Below, one piece after another: positions 43,886-55,599 of a stretch of 64,000 nt of DNA; position 1 is the first letter of the stretch; the number at the start of each line of letters is the position of its first letter. Position numbers and translations under genes: made by a program. A model generated the notes under the pieces. The model worked only from the letters and a program-made list of their open reading frames with translations. It ran no database searches and was not told the origin of the DNA. Origin of the DNA: Bombyx mori (Eukaryota > Arthropoda > Insecta > Lepidoptera > Bombycidae); assembly GCF_030269925.1 (NCBI RefSeq), contig NC_085133.1:1384001-1448000 (forward strand). Reading direction: 5' to 3'.

Positions 43886-44251
43886 TGTTCGATTCGAACC
43901 CAGCGACCTCGTGGCAGCCTAGGGCTACGGAAACCAGCACGAGGTGCGCGTCGAACATGTGCCGCGATTCGCGGCGCCGTATGTACTATTTTAACAAAAT
44001 ATCATGCAATCACTCACCGGAACCGATGCCTTCGTCTTCTCACGCCGTATCACTTAGGGAGAAGGGTATAGGGCAGGAATGGATAAGGATTAGCGATGAT
44101 ACACAACTTTAGCGTAGACCGTCAATACACAGGTACCGTCCCGTTCGAGAAGCAAGACAAAGTGACAGATGTCAAATCGCGAAGGCACCGTCAAATCGCG
44201 ACCCGTGTTGCCGTGGTAAAAATTCAAAAACTAACGGATTGGTTTCGAACA
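43886..44251 (-). promoter_or_regulatory. 5' LTR of the BEL/Pao element
   Basis: 366 bp, same sequence as 36061-36426. As the upstream LTR for minus-strand transcription it should hold the promoter. No canonical TATA box is obvious. Confidence 0.92.
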
Positions 44252-44256
44252 GCCAG

Positions 44257-44508
44257 GCTCTCAACTGCATTCTAGTGCCGGGCACCATTAAAATCGGGAA
44301 ACCATAACTACTTCGTAGCTGAAATCGTTTTGACTGTGGTAAAATATCCGCGTGGGTTTATTATAAGTTAGAGTAAAATTAGGGACGAGTTGTAGACAAA
44401 CTTAGAACGATTTAACTGAGGAGTGGTCAATTCGATTGATTATGAGTTAAGAGAATGTATTGGATAGTGACGGCGTAGACAATATTAAAACTAATTTTTC
44501 AGGTTAAT
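44257..44508. other. Unassigned sequence
   Basis: No feature recognised between the LTR element and the next LINE insertion. Confidence 0.4.
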
Positions 44509-44716
44509 GTATCGTTTACCGTCCTTTACCTACAGGTAGAGGGGGCAGAGGTCGACCGAAGAAGACATGGATGGAGTGTGTGAATGACGATATGAGAGAG
44601 AGAGGAGTGAGTGTTGAGATGACGGCTGATAGAAGAGAATGGAAGAGAAAAATTAGCTGTGCCGACCCCACATAGTGGGATAAGGTGGAGAAAAAGAAGA
44701 AGTATCGTTTACCGTC
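44509..44716 (+). mobile_element. 5'-truncated RTE-type LINE, 15-bp TSD
   Basis: The insert 44524-44701 (178 bp) is flanked by GTATCGTTTACCGTC on both sides. It encodes the C-terminal tail GRGGRGRPKKTWMECVNDD and ends in AAGAAGAAG. It is nearly identical to the insert at 49959-50150, so both came recently from one source element. Non-coding remnant. Confidence 0.9.
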
Positions 44717-45242
44717 TACCAATGTGAAAAAGAAATTGTTTTACGACCTTCGTGAATCGATATTAGCATGAATGAGACTCAGTTGCATCTAAATGATGAC
44801 TAAATGATGCTTCGAAGCGCAATAAAATGAGTCTGAGAGAAATATTCTGTTAAATATTCAGAGATCTTCTTCGTTGTGTAACAAATAATTCTCGAATCTT
44901 CCGCCGCATCTCTGTTCCGGTAAATTCGGAATAATAATTTAAAATAATATAATTCCCTGAAATATTATAATATATACTATTTTGCGCGTCTCGACGCCAT
45001 TCATTAGACGATATTTTATTCTTTCATTCGCAACGCGAATAAATTTTGAATTATAACGTCTTGAGAGATTGTTGAATTATTTTTTGAGTAATTACTTTTG
45101 TGGAAATTTTTATGTTTCCTCCAGTCGGATTTGAAAAAATCACGAGCTGTTTATAGAGAAACGAGGTTTCATTGTGAGTGGAATAATTGGGTCATTAAGT
45201 AATATCATAATAATAAAAATATTATGATTCTATTCAATACTT
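44717..45242. other. Unassigned AT-rich stretch
   Basis: Nothing recognised. Confidence 0.5.
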
Positions 45243-45688
45243 GAAGTCATCGTGGCCTAAGCGATAAGACGTCCGGTGCATTCGTATCTAGCGATGCACC
45301 GGTGTTCGAATCCCGCAGGCGGGTACAAATTTTTCTAATGAAATACGTACTCAACAAATGTTCACGATTGACTTCCACGGTGAAGGAATAACATCGTGTA
45401 TTAAAAATCAAACCCGCAAAATTATAATTTGCGTAATTACTGGTGGTAGGACCTCTTGTGAGTCCGCACGGGTAGGTACCACCACCCTGCCTATTTCTGC
45501 CGTGAAGCAGTAATGCGTTTCGGTTTGAAGGATGGGGCAGCCGTTGTAACTATACTGAGACCCTTAGAACTTATGTCTCAAGGTGGGTGGCGCATTTATG
45601 TTGTAGATGTCTATGGGTTCCAGTAACCACTTAACACTAGGTGGGCTGTGAGCTCGTCCAACCATCTAAGCAATAAAAAATAAAATAA
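45243..45688 (+). mobile_element. Bm1 SINE, full length
   Basis: A complete copy with A-box (TGGCCTAAGCGATAAG) and B-box (GGTGTTCGAATCC), ending in AATAAAAAATAAAATAAAAT. AATACTT just 5' (45237-45243) recurs just 3' of the tail (45692-45698), a possible short TSD. Confidence 0.9.
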
Positions 45689-46360
45689 AATAAATACTTA
45701 ACTAGTCTTTTAGCTTTCTAGGTCACTGATCAGAAATTAATTTCGATGAAAGAGATAATTCAAAGGCTTCCGAGGTTCTTTTTTATCGCATAGATGCCAC
45801 AGATAGATAGACTCTATTGGCTGCGCTTTAATGAAGAGTAAGCCGTCAGCTCTGTCACCGAATCTATTAAAAATAAGGTATTAAATTTTAATGAAATAGT
45901 TTCTTCAGTTATAGGATAACATTTTTTTTTGTTTATTGATCCACAAAACAAATTACAATAATTACAGTACATATTAGCTAAATCGTACAAGTAGTACCTA
46001 GATCTAATCTGGATTGCAATCTAAATGGCATGTGCACTCAGCAAACCCGTATTAATGTACATAGCTTTGGCTATTGAAAACAAAATTAAAAATTACAAAT
46101 AAGAATTAATAATTACAAATAAAAATAAAATTACTAGTACCAGAAAAAAAAAACAAAAAAAAACGGTATCCACATAAGTAGACAACAATACAACCAAATA
46201 AATTTGTTTTAAAAGTTATAGTCTAGAAGCAGAATATCCTAAATAGTGAACATCCCACAATTTACTTACGCATTTGCATTAAAGTGTAATCATTGTATAG
46301 AATATAACGAAGATACGATGAAGGAACTAACACTCACAAATAATAACCAAAAAAATATTG
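45689..46360. other. Unassigned AT-rich stretch
   Basis: No gene. A-rich segments at 46080-46170 resemble degraded retroposon tails. Confidence 0.45.
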
Positions 46361-46542
46361 TATTATTGGTGGTAAGTCATCTTGTAAGCCCGGTAGGTAC
46401 TTGCCTTACCCGCTTAGGCTGCGAGTAGGAATGCGTCCAATTTGAACGGTGCGGGCAACTCTTGTACTTTAAAACGGAGACTTGGAAATCCTGTCTCAAG
46501 GTGATTGGGGGCATTTACGTTGTTGATGTCCACGGACTCCAA
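46361..46542 (+). mobile_element. Diverged Bm1 fragment
   Basis: Bm1 blocks in order (TTGGTGGTAAGTC, TCTTGTAAGCCC, GTCTCAAGGTGATTGGG, GCATTTACGTTGTTGATGTC) with deletions. An old copy, followed by LINE tail family C. Confidence 0.6.
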
Positions 46543-46593
46543 TCCGGTGTTTCCCGAGCGCTATGACGTGTTTTTTTTCAAACGAGGCTTATG

Positions 46594-46722
46594 GAGAGTA
46601 TTAAGCAGTAGGCAGCGGCTTGGCTCTGCTCCTGGCGTTGCTGAAGTCCATGGGTGACGGTAACCACTTACCATCAGGTGGGCCGTACGCTCGTCTGCCT
46701 ACAAAGGCAATAAAAAAAACAG
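46594..46722 (+). repeat. LINE 3' tail family C, copy 2
   Basis: AGGCAGCGGCTTGGCTCTGC through CATCAGGTGGGCCGTACGC to GGCAATAAAAAAAAC. The best-preserved plus-strand copy of this tail. Confidence 0.7.
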
Positions 46723-47284
46723 TTAACACCGAACCACACAAATACGAAGTAAAAAAATTAAGAACTGTCAATACAAATATATATTTAAAGGTTATTTTGT
46801 CAGGACAGGTGAGAGCTTTCAGTCCAGCTAAGCAGTCAGTCAACATCCAATGTCCCATCGACATTGACAACGTGAATGTCGGTATCCTTAATAATGCCTG
46901 TCAAAGTCAAAAACCCATTGAATTAACTATTTACACCTGAGAGAAAGAGAGAGAGAGAGATTACCTTAGAAATAAAGTAGCCGCGACAACGAAAAAAAAG
47001 ATGCTTTTTTTTTAACTTACAAACCTTCGATTTAGGCCGTTTCACAAAACAGACCCAGTAAACGGATTTAAAGGGGTATCTATAATATATTGCGTTCAGG
47101 GGATTTGCATCATCCGAGACCATTGAAAAAACACCCTTCCCACCCTTTATTATGCATATTCTATAACTGATCCCTTTTCATTCATAAAGCGGAGATATAG
47201 CTCCAAACCTTTTACGACGAGAGTGAGCAGGCTTAAGGGATATGTGGCGTGTAACTTTTAGGGATCCTTAGTCAGTTGGCAACA
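46723..47284. other. Unassigned sequence
   Basis: A short GA run at 46940-46961. No gene. Confidence 0.45.
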
Positions 47285-47445
47285 GATGAAAGTAGAAGGT
47301 AATGTGAGGTTGGTGAATCCTAAAAAGACTTGGTTGAACTATGTGGAAGAAGATATGTGAGAGAAGAATGTGAGTGCAGAGATAACGTATGATAGTCCTG
47401 AAGCGAAAACACATAGTGGAATAAGGACAAGAAGAAGAAGAAGTC
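47285..47445 (+). pseudogene. RTE-type LINE, diverged C-terminal scrap
   Basis: The frame reads KVEGNVRLVNPKKTWLNYVE followed by EDM and an in-frame TGA, then an AAGAAGAAGAAG tail. It is a more decayed relative of the inserts at 44524 and 49959. Confidence 0.6.
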
Positions 47446-48439
47446 AAATGGTAAAAAATCGGAGCCTTGTAATTTTATAAAGACCATCGGTCATTTCTGT
47501 GTGTCCGACGGGATGTTGTATAGCTATTTATCTATTTTAGCCAATTATTTGGCACGATAGATGATATAAATAGGTGTAGTGTGGAAATGAGCACGGTTAA
47601 AACTACTGTTCTGTAGGTTATCAATGAAGTTCAATTTCTTACTGACTAGTGAATGTTGCGCATTATTTCTTGAAAATAACTGGTCTATTCGAATAAATAT
47701 AGAACAAGAAGAAACTGTTGTCGCTAGATGCTCTATTGTTGGGATTAGATTAAATAACCGTATCTACTTCGGCTTCGAAGTCTTCATGCCTTCAGGTTTT
47801 CAAAGCTGAGACAGCCGTTGTAGAAATACTACAAATGGACTATAACCTTCACGAGTTCAACGGTGAAATTCACGTTGTGAGGTTTATGTAGTCGGGGAAC
47901 CATTTACACCGCGACATATGAGCTTACAGTTTCATGTAGGATCACATTTCCATCTGAGGTAGTAAATTTCATATTAAAATCTGATAATCAATCTCACTAC
48001 ACTATAATAGTGTCGATTGTAATAGGCTGTGACATTGTAATAATGTTTGGGTCTCTACGTTGAACAGCTTCAGGCTTTTGGCTGATGACGGTCATAAGTG
48101 CTTTGAAAACAAATTCTTCTTGATTCCAATAAAGCAACAAGAACTATCAAATACACCGAACAACTTAGATTTCAAGGGCAATTCGATTACCCGTAACACA
48201 ATTGCGTAAAGTTCGGATTTGCAAATCATCCCAGACCGCGAGGAAGCTTCGGGAGTAGTTACCCAAACTGACCCCGTGCGGAGTTTCTCAAAGTTTGTCA
48301 ACTGTCTACACTCTACAGAGATGGTTTCATTCGGGCTTAAGAACAGTTCAGGTAAGACAGTATTACAAATCTGTAATTTTTTTCTCAGTTTGATGTATCT
48401 GATGCCCAGTTATTATGAATGGTAACTTAATTACATACG
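47446..48439. other. Unassigned stretch
   Basis: Open frames of 60-70 codons, none supported. Confidence 0.45.
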
Positions 48440-48541
48440 GTAGGCAGTGGCTTGGCTCTGCCCCTGGCATTGCTGAAGTCCATGGGTGACGGTAACCACT
48501 CACCATGCTCGTTTGCCTATAAGGGCAATAAAAAAAATTAA
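48440..48541 (+). repeat. LINE 3' tail family C, copy 3
   Basis: GTAGGCAGTGGCTTGGCTC to AAGGGCAATAAAAAAAATT, lacking the GGTGGGCCGTA segment. Confidence 0.65.
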
Positions 48542-48739
48542 AAATAAAATTATTTTTTGGACTGTTGGTTATTTTTGCAGTAGATTATGACTTTTGACCT
48601 GGAGATATTTTCCAATGGATAATTGTGTTCCTTCAAGGACTGCCTACCTACTTATTCTGCAATGCTGTGCTGTAGCAGTTTGGTACATATTAAGGCAAAG
48701 TTAAATCGACCACGAGCAAAAAATCCGTCACTAAAAAAT

Positions 48740-49030
48740 CAGAAAAAATAGCAACGCAACTGATGTGTTAGTTCAAGCCTTAACTTTAAAATGGAAATGG
48801 GCTGGACGTATAGAACGTCTTCATGATCAGAGGTGGACAAAAAAAGTACTAATATGCAAGGGCCCACTAGGAATAAGAAAGAGGGGAAGACCATATTAAG
48901 CTAGACTGGAAGACGATATAAAGAAAGTAGCAATTACAAACTGGGTTAAAATTGCCCAATCTAGAGAAGATTGGCTATCCTTGGCGGAGGCCTTTACCCG
49001 AGGAAGGATTCTTGCAAGTGGGAAATAATA
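48740..49030 (+). pseudogene. RTE-type LINE C-terminus with nonsense codon
   Basis: The plus frame reads LKWKWAGRIERLHDQRW, then RKRGRPY-stop-ARLEDDI, then NWVKIAQSREDWLSLAEAF and a terminal stop. The KWAG-I-R, RGRP--RW-DDI and W--A--R--W--L-EAF blocks are characteristic of RTE-type ends. The RW pair is hit by a nonsense change (TAA). It is a different subfamily from 44524 and 50236. Confidence 0.72.
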
Positions 49031-49106
49031 CCTAATATTATTCAACAAACATATTTCTTAGTTAGTTAATAGCATAGATCACATTGCGTTAATATTTATT
49101 TATTTA

Positions 49107-49386
49107 CTAGCTGACCCGGCAGACTTCGTAGTGCCCCAATCGATAAATAAAAGACCTAAACTTTTGTATAAAATAAACTTCAAATAAACAAAAGACGGGG
49201 GGACACATCAAAGGAAAAACAATATTGTTACTTTTATTTAATATCGAGCATTTTCATATTTATCTAACTTTTAAACCTTCTCTGGACTTCCACAAATAAT
49301 TCAAAACCAAAATTAGCCAAATCGGTCCAGCCGTTCTCGAGTTTTAGCGAGACTAACGAACAGCAATTCATTTTTATATATATTGA
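49107..49386 (-). mobile_element. Non-autonomous Helitron, family D, complete (280 bp)
   Basis: On the minus strand it begins A|TC-AATATATATAAAAATG and ends GCCGGGTCAG-CTAG|T, with host A and T at the edges and no target duplication. The interior (ATTGCTGTTCGTTAGTCTCG) is of a kind common in lepidopteran genomes. No ORF. Confidence 0.75.
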
Positions 49387-49946
49387 TTTATTTAGCTAGT
49401 TTTCATTACACGACCGCACATGGAATTCTTGTCGAAGTCATTTACAAATTGAACGATATATAACACTTGAGTCGTCTATTATCAAAGGTGGCAATCTGTG
49501 CATTTGGACAAAAAAATGTTATTGATACCTATGTCAATACAGATTGATTTGAATATAATCGTCTCCTTCAAAGAATACGGTTCAAAACCTGCATTAATTA
49601 TAAGGTTAATACTTAACCTGTTATTTATCTAAGATGTCGTTCAGAAGAGTTTTGTGACTGCCAATGGAATACAAAGTCAATAATTCGTTTTTCTGATTTA
49701 CCAATAATTGTCCAAAAGTCACATTGCCGGCTTTGATAATAGTCGACTCACTTCTCTATCGCGCATTGAACATATTTCTAAACGAAAATTATTGTAGCGT
49801 GCAACGTTCGGTCACACTCGGGCGTCATCGGTCGCGATCGGAGCTCCCGAACGCGCAGACGTCCCGTGACGTCACGCTACGAGATTTGCGCGCGTCGATT
49901 TAAGTTGATTGTAAAAAACCTAATTTTAGTTTTAATTTGTAGTCGT
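49387..49946. other. Unassigned stretch
   Basis: CG-rich patch at 49800-49900 (GGTCGCGATCGGAGCTCCCG); no gene supported. Confidence 0.4.
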
Positions 49947-50162
49947 GTAGTGTTTGTGGAGATGTATGGAAATGGTAGTGCAAGGTAGAGGGGGAAGAGG
50001 TCGACCGAAGAAGACATGGATGGAGTGTGTGAATGACGATATGAGAGAGAGAGGAATGAGTGTTGAGATGACGGCTGATAGAAAAGAATGGAAGAGAAAA
50101 ATTAGCTGTGCCGACCCCACATAGTGGGATAAGGTGGAGAAAAAGAAGAAGTAGTGTTTGTG
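49947..50162 (+). mobile_element. 5'-truncated RTE-type LINE, 12-bp TSD
   Basis: The insert 49959-50150 is flanked by GTAGTGTTTGTG on both sides and ends in AAAAAGAAGAA. It differs from the insert at 44524 by only a few bases over their shared ~170 bp. Confidence 0.9.
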
Positions 50163-50219
50163 TCTTATAGTGCCTAGCGTTGTTCACTTTTTTGGTTTAT
50201 ATTTTAATATTGTACACAT

Positions 50220-50502
50220 TATAGTTGTTGTTGAACATATGATGGATGGTTTGGACATGTGATGAGACGAAATGAAAATGAGGTTGGTAAGAGAGTGTTA
50301 GCTATAAATGTGGAAGGATATAGAGGAAGAGGTAGACCTAAGAAGAAATGGATGGATTGTGTGAAAGACGATATGGGTAAGAGGGGAGTAAGCGAAGAAA
50401 TGGTATATGATAGAAGAGAAAACATGTTGGGCCAACCCCAGGTGACTGGGAGAAGCGCAGGATAATGATGATGATGATAATGATGATATAGTTGTTGTTG
50501 AA
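50220..50502 (+). mobile_element. 5'-truncated RTE-type LINE, 16-bp TSD
   Basis: The insert 50236-50486 (251 bp) is flanked by TATAGTTGTTGTTGAA. It encodes [19 protein letters not shown], then [17 protein letters not shown] and a degenerate end, and finishes in a GATGATGAT repeat. The insert at 62036-62697 is the same subfamily but longer. Confidence 0.9.
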
Positions 50503-51435
50503 ATGGTGTGTATGACTTTTATAATACGTTCGTAGTAAAATATCCCGTGAATACGAACAACAAATAACAAACCACATCATTTCAGAGTGAACTTACTGGA
50601 AGTTTATGTAACAAAGCAAAATCTGCGGTTTCGTTTGTAACAACTTGTCAAAATACGAGCCGAGCTTAATGTATGAAACCGGTAGTTGCTTTATGAACTT
50701 ATTAACGTTATTATGTTGAAAGCACCAGCTGAAACTGACGAAGTTGGCGCTAATATAATACATAATAGAAGAGCTTTAGTATTTAAATGCTAGTGAACCG
50801 GAACTTGGTCCGTACTTGGTATTATGTCCGGAAATGGACGCGGCATTATTCAATAAGTAAAGGAAATATGTGATATTGTTTAATGTAAAAATCTTCAAAT
50901 ATGGTTACATTCATTCAACTAGTAATGGACTTAATAACTCGTTTTTAGTAATAACTGTAAAAGGAGGATGGATAAAAATTAAAAAAAAATCAATCAGATT
51001 TGAAGTTAGTGATTAAGCAAAAATTGTTCGCTCGCTGTTTTTTATTTAATAATTTTTTGGGTTAAAAGTGTAGTTTTAACAGGTATCAATATCCAAGTTC
51101 GTTTTTTATTAATAACTATTTAGTGCTAATATATTAGATCAATAAGAAATTCAATTTCAAGACAAGTTTTTCTCGCTAAACATTTGACCGGAATAAAAAA
51201 TATTCATAGCAATTACCATAATTTTTACATTTCCCAACCAGAAAATTATGAATTACAAATGTTAATTTTATTCATTGAATCATCAATGTGAATTCGTTGG
51301 ATTACACATAATGAAGGCATTTATTTATTAAATACGAGAAAGGAATCAAAAAGTTTTAGGGTTGCCACATACCTCCGCCAAAAGGCACTATTAATCATAA
51401 CTAGATGATGTTTTTTTTAAACTATTTTTTTTTTT
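50503..51435. other. Unassigned AT-rich stretch
   Basis: No gene or recognised repeat. Confidence 0.5.
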
Positions 51436-51704
51436 TTAATAACGCCGTCTTGTTGTGTCTTTAAAGCGGTTAGTTGCCCTCAATTAAAAAAAATAGTATT
51501 ATTATTCGCCAATAGATGTCGGGAAGAGTTGATTATTAAAAACACGAATGAAACAACATTTTCTGAAAATAAATTGTAGCTAGATCGATTTATCGCCCCC
51601 GAAATCCCCTGTATACTAAATTTTATGAAAATCGTTGGAGCCGTTTCCGAGATTCAGATTATATACATATATATTAATGTACAAGAATTACTCGTTTAAA
51701 GGTA
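51436..51704 (-). repeat. Dispersed repeat B, copy 2
   Basis: Reverse-complement partner of 2420-2655, better preserved at its left end (CTTTAAAGCGGTTAGTTGCC) and through CTCGGAAACGGCTCC. It contains about 30 bp missing from copy 1. Confidence 0.65.
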
Positions 51705-54041
51705 TAATATTGTTTGGATATAATATTTCAGAAAAGTATCAACAAAGCTTTCTTAAATCATAACAAAATGCTTAAAGAAAGAAGCAATAATGAAAGACTA
51801 AGAGGGAAGTATGTAAAAGCTTTGCTTGTGGTCATCAAAAGCAACTGTTAGTTTTTTTTTGTAATCTTGTGTTTAACTTCCGAAGACATTATTGAGAGCT
51901 GACCTTTATCTGCAGATGGCTCTCAAATAGAAGAAATGGATACTAAAATCCGTACCTTTTGCGATGTACAATATAGTAAAAGGTCAAGTCGCTCGAAGTA
52001 CTGTAATTACTGATATTGCTGTTAATACTTCTCTTATATCTATAACATATGTGGCGATTAGAAAAATCGTATTGATCTTCGAACTTAGGGGAATAGTCCA
52101 GGATTGAGTCTTTGGGTACTGGTATAGAAAAATGTCCCGGTACTTTCCAACTTTCCCCCATACTTTCCCCCGGCAGCCCCCTATGATGAAAGGGAGGTCG
52201 TTGTTGTTGGCGAATCCACTCTGTCCGCGTAAATATCCAATGGTGGTGATCTTTGCGATCATTTTCTCAGTCTTACTCTAATATGTATTTAATAATATAT
52301 TTATATGTGAATATGTCACGACTATAGGAACCACTCTATACATGTCGAACGAAAGCTGAATAAAATGAAAAAAAAACCTGACTGCGTTAAAAATGCTGAC
52401 TAAAAAGCGAACAATATTAATAATTGAAAAAAGAATAATAAATATATTAGAATAGCAGAAGGGACAAGCAAAGTAATTATACAATACTTGATTTCTTCAG
52501 CTTTTTTTTCTTTTCTTATACCATTAATTAAATTAATGCAATATCACTCCTGTAAATGAGAAAATTTGAATAACACCTTATATTTAAATCCATCAAAATA
52601 TGTAAAGTCAATCAGCTAATTAATATCCCAAAAAATAAATAAATATACAAGATCTTCCGTAATTTCATCTTGACTCTTTTTGCAGTGTGAGGTCTGGTTT
52701 GTGATTCTTAGTTAACATTTCACCGCACACCGTTTTTACCAAAGCCATATTTTTGATATTATTCGATGGAAAACTTGCGAACATCGCAGCGGGCGCCTTA
52801 TGTCTAAAACAATATTTTACATGTTTCGTTAAAAATCACTCGAATCCTAGCTGGGATTGTTCGGGGGAATGGATTTGCTGTTGCCATAATTTTAAATGTG
52901 ATTAATTGATACAAATGGTACGGGATTTGCTTGTTTCAATTGTAAGTGAACATTTAATTTTGACAGCAAAAATAAATTATTTCTTGGAAAGCTTACTGTA
53001 TCTGATGAAAATACAGCCTAATCACAGCAGATCATCCATGTAATTGATAATAAAAATAATTTTTAACTGAAAGTGTTACAATGAGAATTCCTCTCCAGAG
53101 AAAGCCCAATTTGAAAAAGCTGGTTGAAATATCAGTTATAGATATCGAAATCACTATCTCGAGCTTCAGATTGAAACATATAATATATATGTATTTACAG
53201 CAGAATTCGACCAACTGGAGACCAATATGGACTCATGGACAACTGAGGATTGAACGGAAGGAGAATGATAATGACAAAAAAAAACAAGTAAAAATTAATT
53301 TTGTTGCTTCATGGCTCAAAGGAGTTTTAATATTTTGTTAAATGTCCTCATTTAAGGCGTATAGATAGAATCATATCTCTTGCCTATTTATTTACTATAG
53401 TTATATTTCTATTATTTGCGACCTATTGAATATTTTAGAATAGAAGGAACTGTATAAGTAGTTTAAATTGTAAACTATTACTTATTCACTCTTAGTTAAT
53501 TAATCTATTAGTGAATTTATCAACGGCTTTGTTTTCTATAATACAAGAAACATCTTATTTATGGCTTTCGACATAACGAATCTCAAGATACGTTCTCATG
53601 TCTGGAATGATAAAAAAACCGTACCACAAGAGGAAATACTAGCTTGACCTACATCCCTACCAACATCCAAGTTATGGGATCTGAAATAATGACTAATTAA
53701 AATTTACTCAGTCTATTTCTGTTTGTTATAGTTCATTATGTCAATTAAGCGTACCTGAAGTATTTTAATTGGTGTTGCACGAAATATCTGGAATGCCATT
53801 ACAATTATTTTCGGCTTGAGAAATGTTCGAATAATTTTAGACCATTAAACATGAGCTTGTAGCGTTGGCTATTGTAGAATCCAATAAAACTCGAACTGCG
53901 CTAACGACTTATGATTTTCATTTGCTTAAGAAATTACGTATAAACCTAAGGTCATCAACCCTAACAGCATCCTGAAGGCATTAACAGACCGTTATGACTG
54001 TCGGTACTTGAACCATTGTACAATGGTTCACTTGCGGACTA
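51705..54041. other. Unassigned AT-rich stretch with a long palindrome
   Basis: No gene supported. A perfect 22-bp palindrome with arms TGAACCATTG around TA lies at 54009-54030, 11 bp before the TAA repeat. Confidence 0.5.
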
Positions 54042-54070
54042 AATAATAATAATAATAATAATAATAATAA
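54042..54070. repeat. (TAA)n target repeat
   Basis: About nine AAT/TAA units immediately 5' of the Dong-like element. AAT units recur at its 3' end (55911-55924), as expected for insertion into a TAA microsatellite. Confidence 0.85.
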
Positions 54071-54072
54071 TT

Positions 54073-55527
54073 TTTTTAGATAAATGCAAAACTATTCATA
54101 TAGCAAAAGGAAAGATCCAGCCAGGCAATTACACAGTAAGTCGAGATGAAATAATTACAGCTATGGAACCGAATGAGTTGTATAAATACTTAGGATACCA
54201 GCAATCAAAAGGAATAGACCATAATAAATTGAAAAGCTCTTTAAGGGATGAGTATAAGCATAGGGTACATATTTTAAGTAAAAGTAACTTAGCTGCCAAA
54301 AACTTAATAAAAGCTATAAACACATATGCGATACCTATATTAACCTACTCCTTTGGGATCATAAAATGGACTAAAACAGATATCAATAATATACAAATAG
54401 CAACAAGAACTATACTTACTAAACATAATTGCCTACATCCAAAATCTGCCATAGAAAGAGTGACAATCAAAAGACAGGATGGAGGAAGGGGCCTTATCGA
54501 CATATTTACCCTATGGACCACACAAATATCTAAATTACGATCATTTTTCTTTGAAAAAGCTAGCAGTAGTCAAATCCACAAAGCAATAGTTAGTAATGAT
54601 CTGAACCACACACCGCTAAATCTAACCCAAAATTTGGAAGTAGGTAATGTAGAAAATAACTCTGAAAACTGTAAAATAGAACAATGGAAAAAGAAAACAC
54701 TCCATGGCCGACATCCTCAAGATCTCGAACAACCGCACATAGACAAATCAGCATCAAATAAATGGCTCACTCTTGGATTTCTATTTCCAGAAACTGAAGG
54801 CTTCATTATAGCAATCCAGGACCAAATCATTAACACTAAGAACTATAAAAAACATATTATCAAAGACTCTACAGTAACAGACGATAGATGTAGAAAATGT
54901 CACAACCAACCAGAAACTATACAACATATCACTGGAGCATGCCCTAATCTTGCACAAACAGACTACACACATAGACATAATCAAATTGCAAATATTATAC
55001 ATCAAAGACTAGCTCTCAAATATAAACTCATCCCGGACACACATACACCATACTATCAATACACTCCTAAAACAGTTTTGGAAAATAGCACTCATAAAAT
55101 TTACTATGACCGCGCAATACTAACCGATAGAACCATACACTACAATCGTCCCGATATTACCGTACGAGACAAAATAAATAAAATAACTTACCTCGTCGAT
55201 ATAGCTGTCCCTAACACTCACAACCTACAAAAAACAATAGCAGAAAAAATACACAAATATGCAGACCTTAGGGATGAAGTTTTAAGAATCTGGAAACAAC
55301 AAAAAGTATACATTGTCCCGCTAGTATTGTCCACAACTGGTGTTATTCCAAAACATATACATCATGGTTTGAAGCTCCTTGACCTAAAACCTAGCACCTA
55401 CATACTTCTTCAAAAAGCTGCTATATTAAACACGTGCAGAATCGTACGAAAGTTTCTGCAAATAGAATATGATCAACCACATAATGCAATAGTTAGCCAA
55501 CCCCAAGAAACCGTGACATTTACTTGA
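54073..55527 (+). pseudogene. Dong-like protein C-terminus: zinc knuckle plus RLE endonuclease
   Basis: The frame is open from 54073 (LDKCKTIHIAKG) with its first ATG at 54163, 454 residues before TGA. Numbering from that ATG: the RT thumb region (LYKYLGYQQ to YAIPILTYSFGIIKW, ~1-70) is followed by a zinc motif C243-x2-C246-x8-H255-x4-C260. A restriction-like endonuclease follows with RPD (329-331) and YLVDIAVP (D346), then GVIPKHIHHGL and QKAAILNTCRIVRKFL at the end. This order is that of R2/R4-type elements, and the C-terminus is typical of R4/Dong. The RT catalytic core and N-terminus are lost by 5' truncation, so no mobility. No frameshift remains in the part that is left, suggesting a fairly recent insertion. 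Confidence 0.85.
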
Positions 55528-55599
55528 CCGAGTCCGTAAATGTCACTAAAGTACTACCAGCATAAGCTGAGAAAATAAAAATGTGTGCGTGTACTAGTG

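Larger units (their letters stand above)
36056..44256 (-). mobile_element. BEL/Pao LTR retrotransposon with 5-bp TSD
   Basis: The element proper is 36061-44251 (8,191 bp) on the minus strand, flanked by GCCAG on both sides (36056-36060 and 44252-44256). Two 366-bp LTRs begin TG and end CA and appear identical base for base, so the insertion is young. Order on the coding strand: 5' LTR, PBS, 1.3-kb leader, gag (42609-40945), in-frame TAG, pol (to 36459), 3' LTR. Pol is broken by a 577-bp retroelement insertion at 36582-37158. Silkworm BEL/Pao elements (Pao, Kamikaze, Yamato) are known; which one this is cannot be told without alignment. Confidence 0.93.

Noticed and set aside
46601..46940. ORFs of 89 and 106 codons on opposite strands
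   Set aside because: Both include the LINE tail family C and have no independent support.
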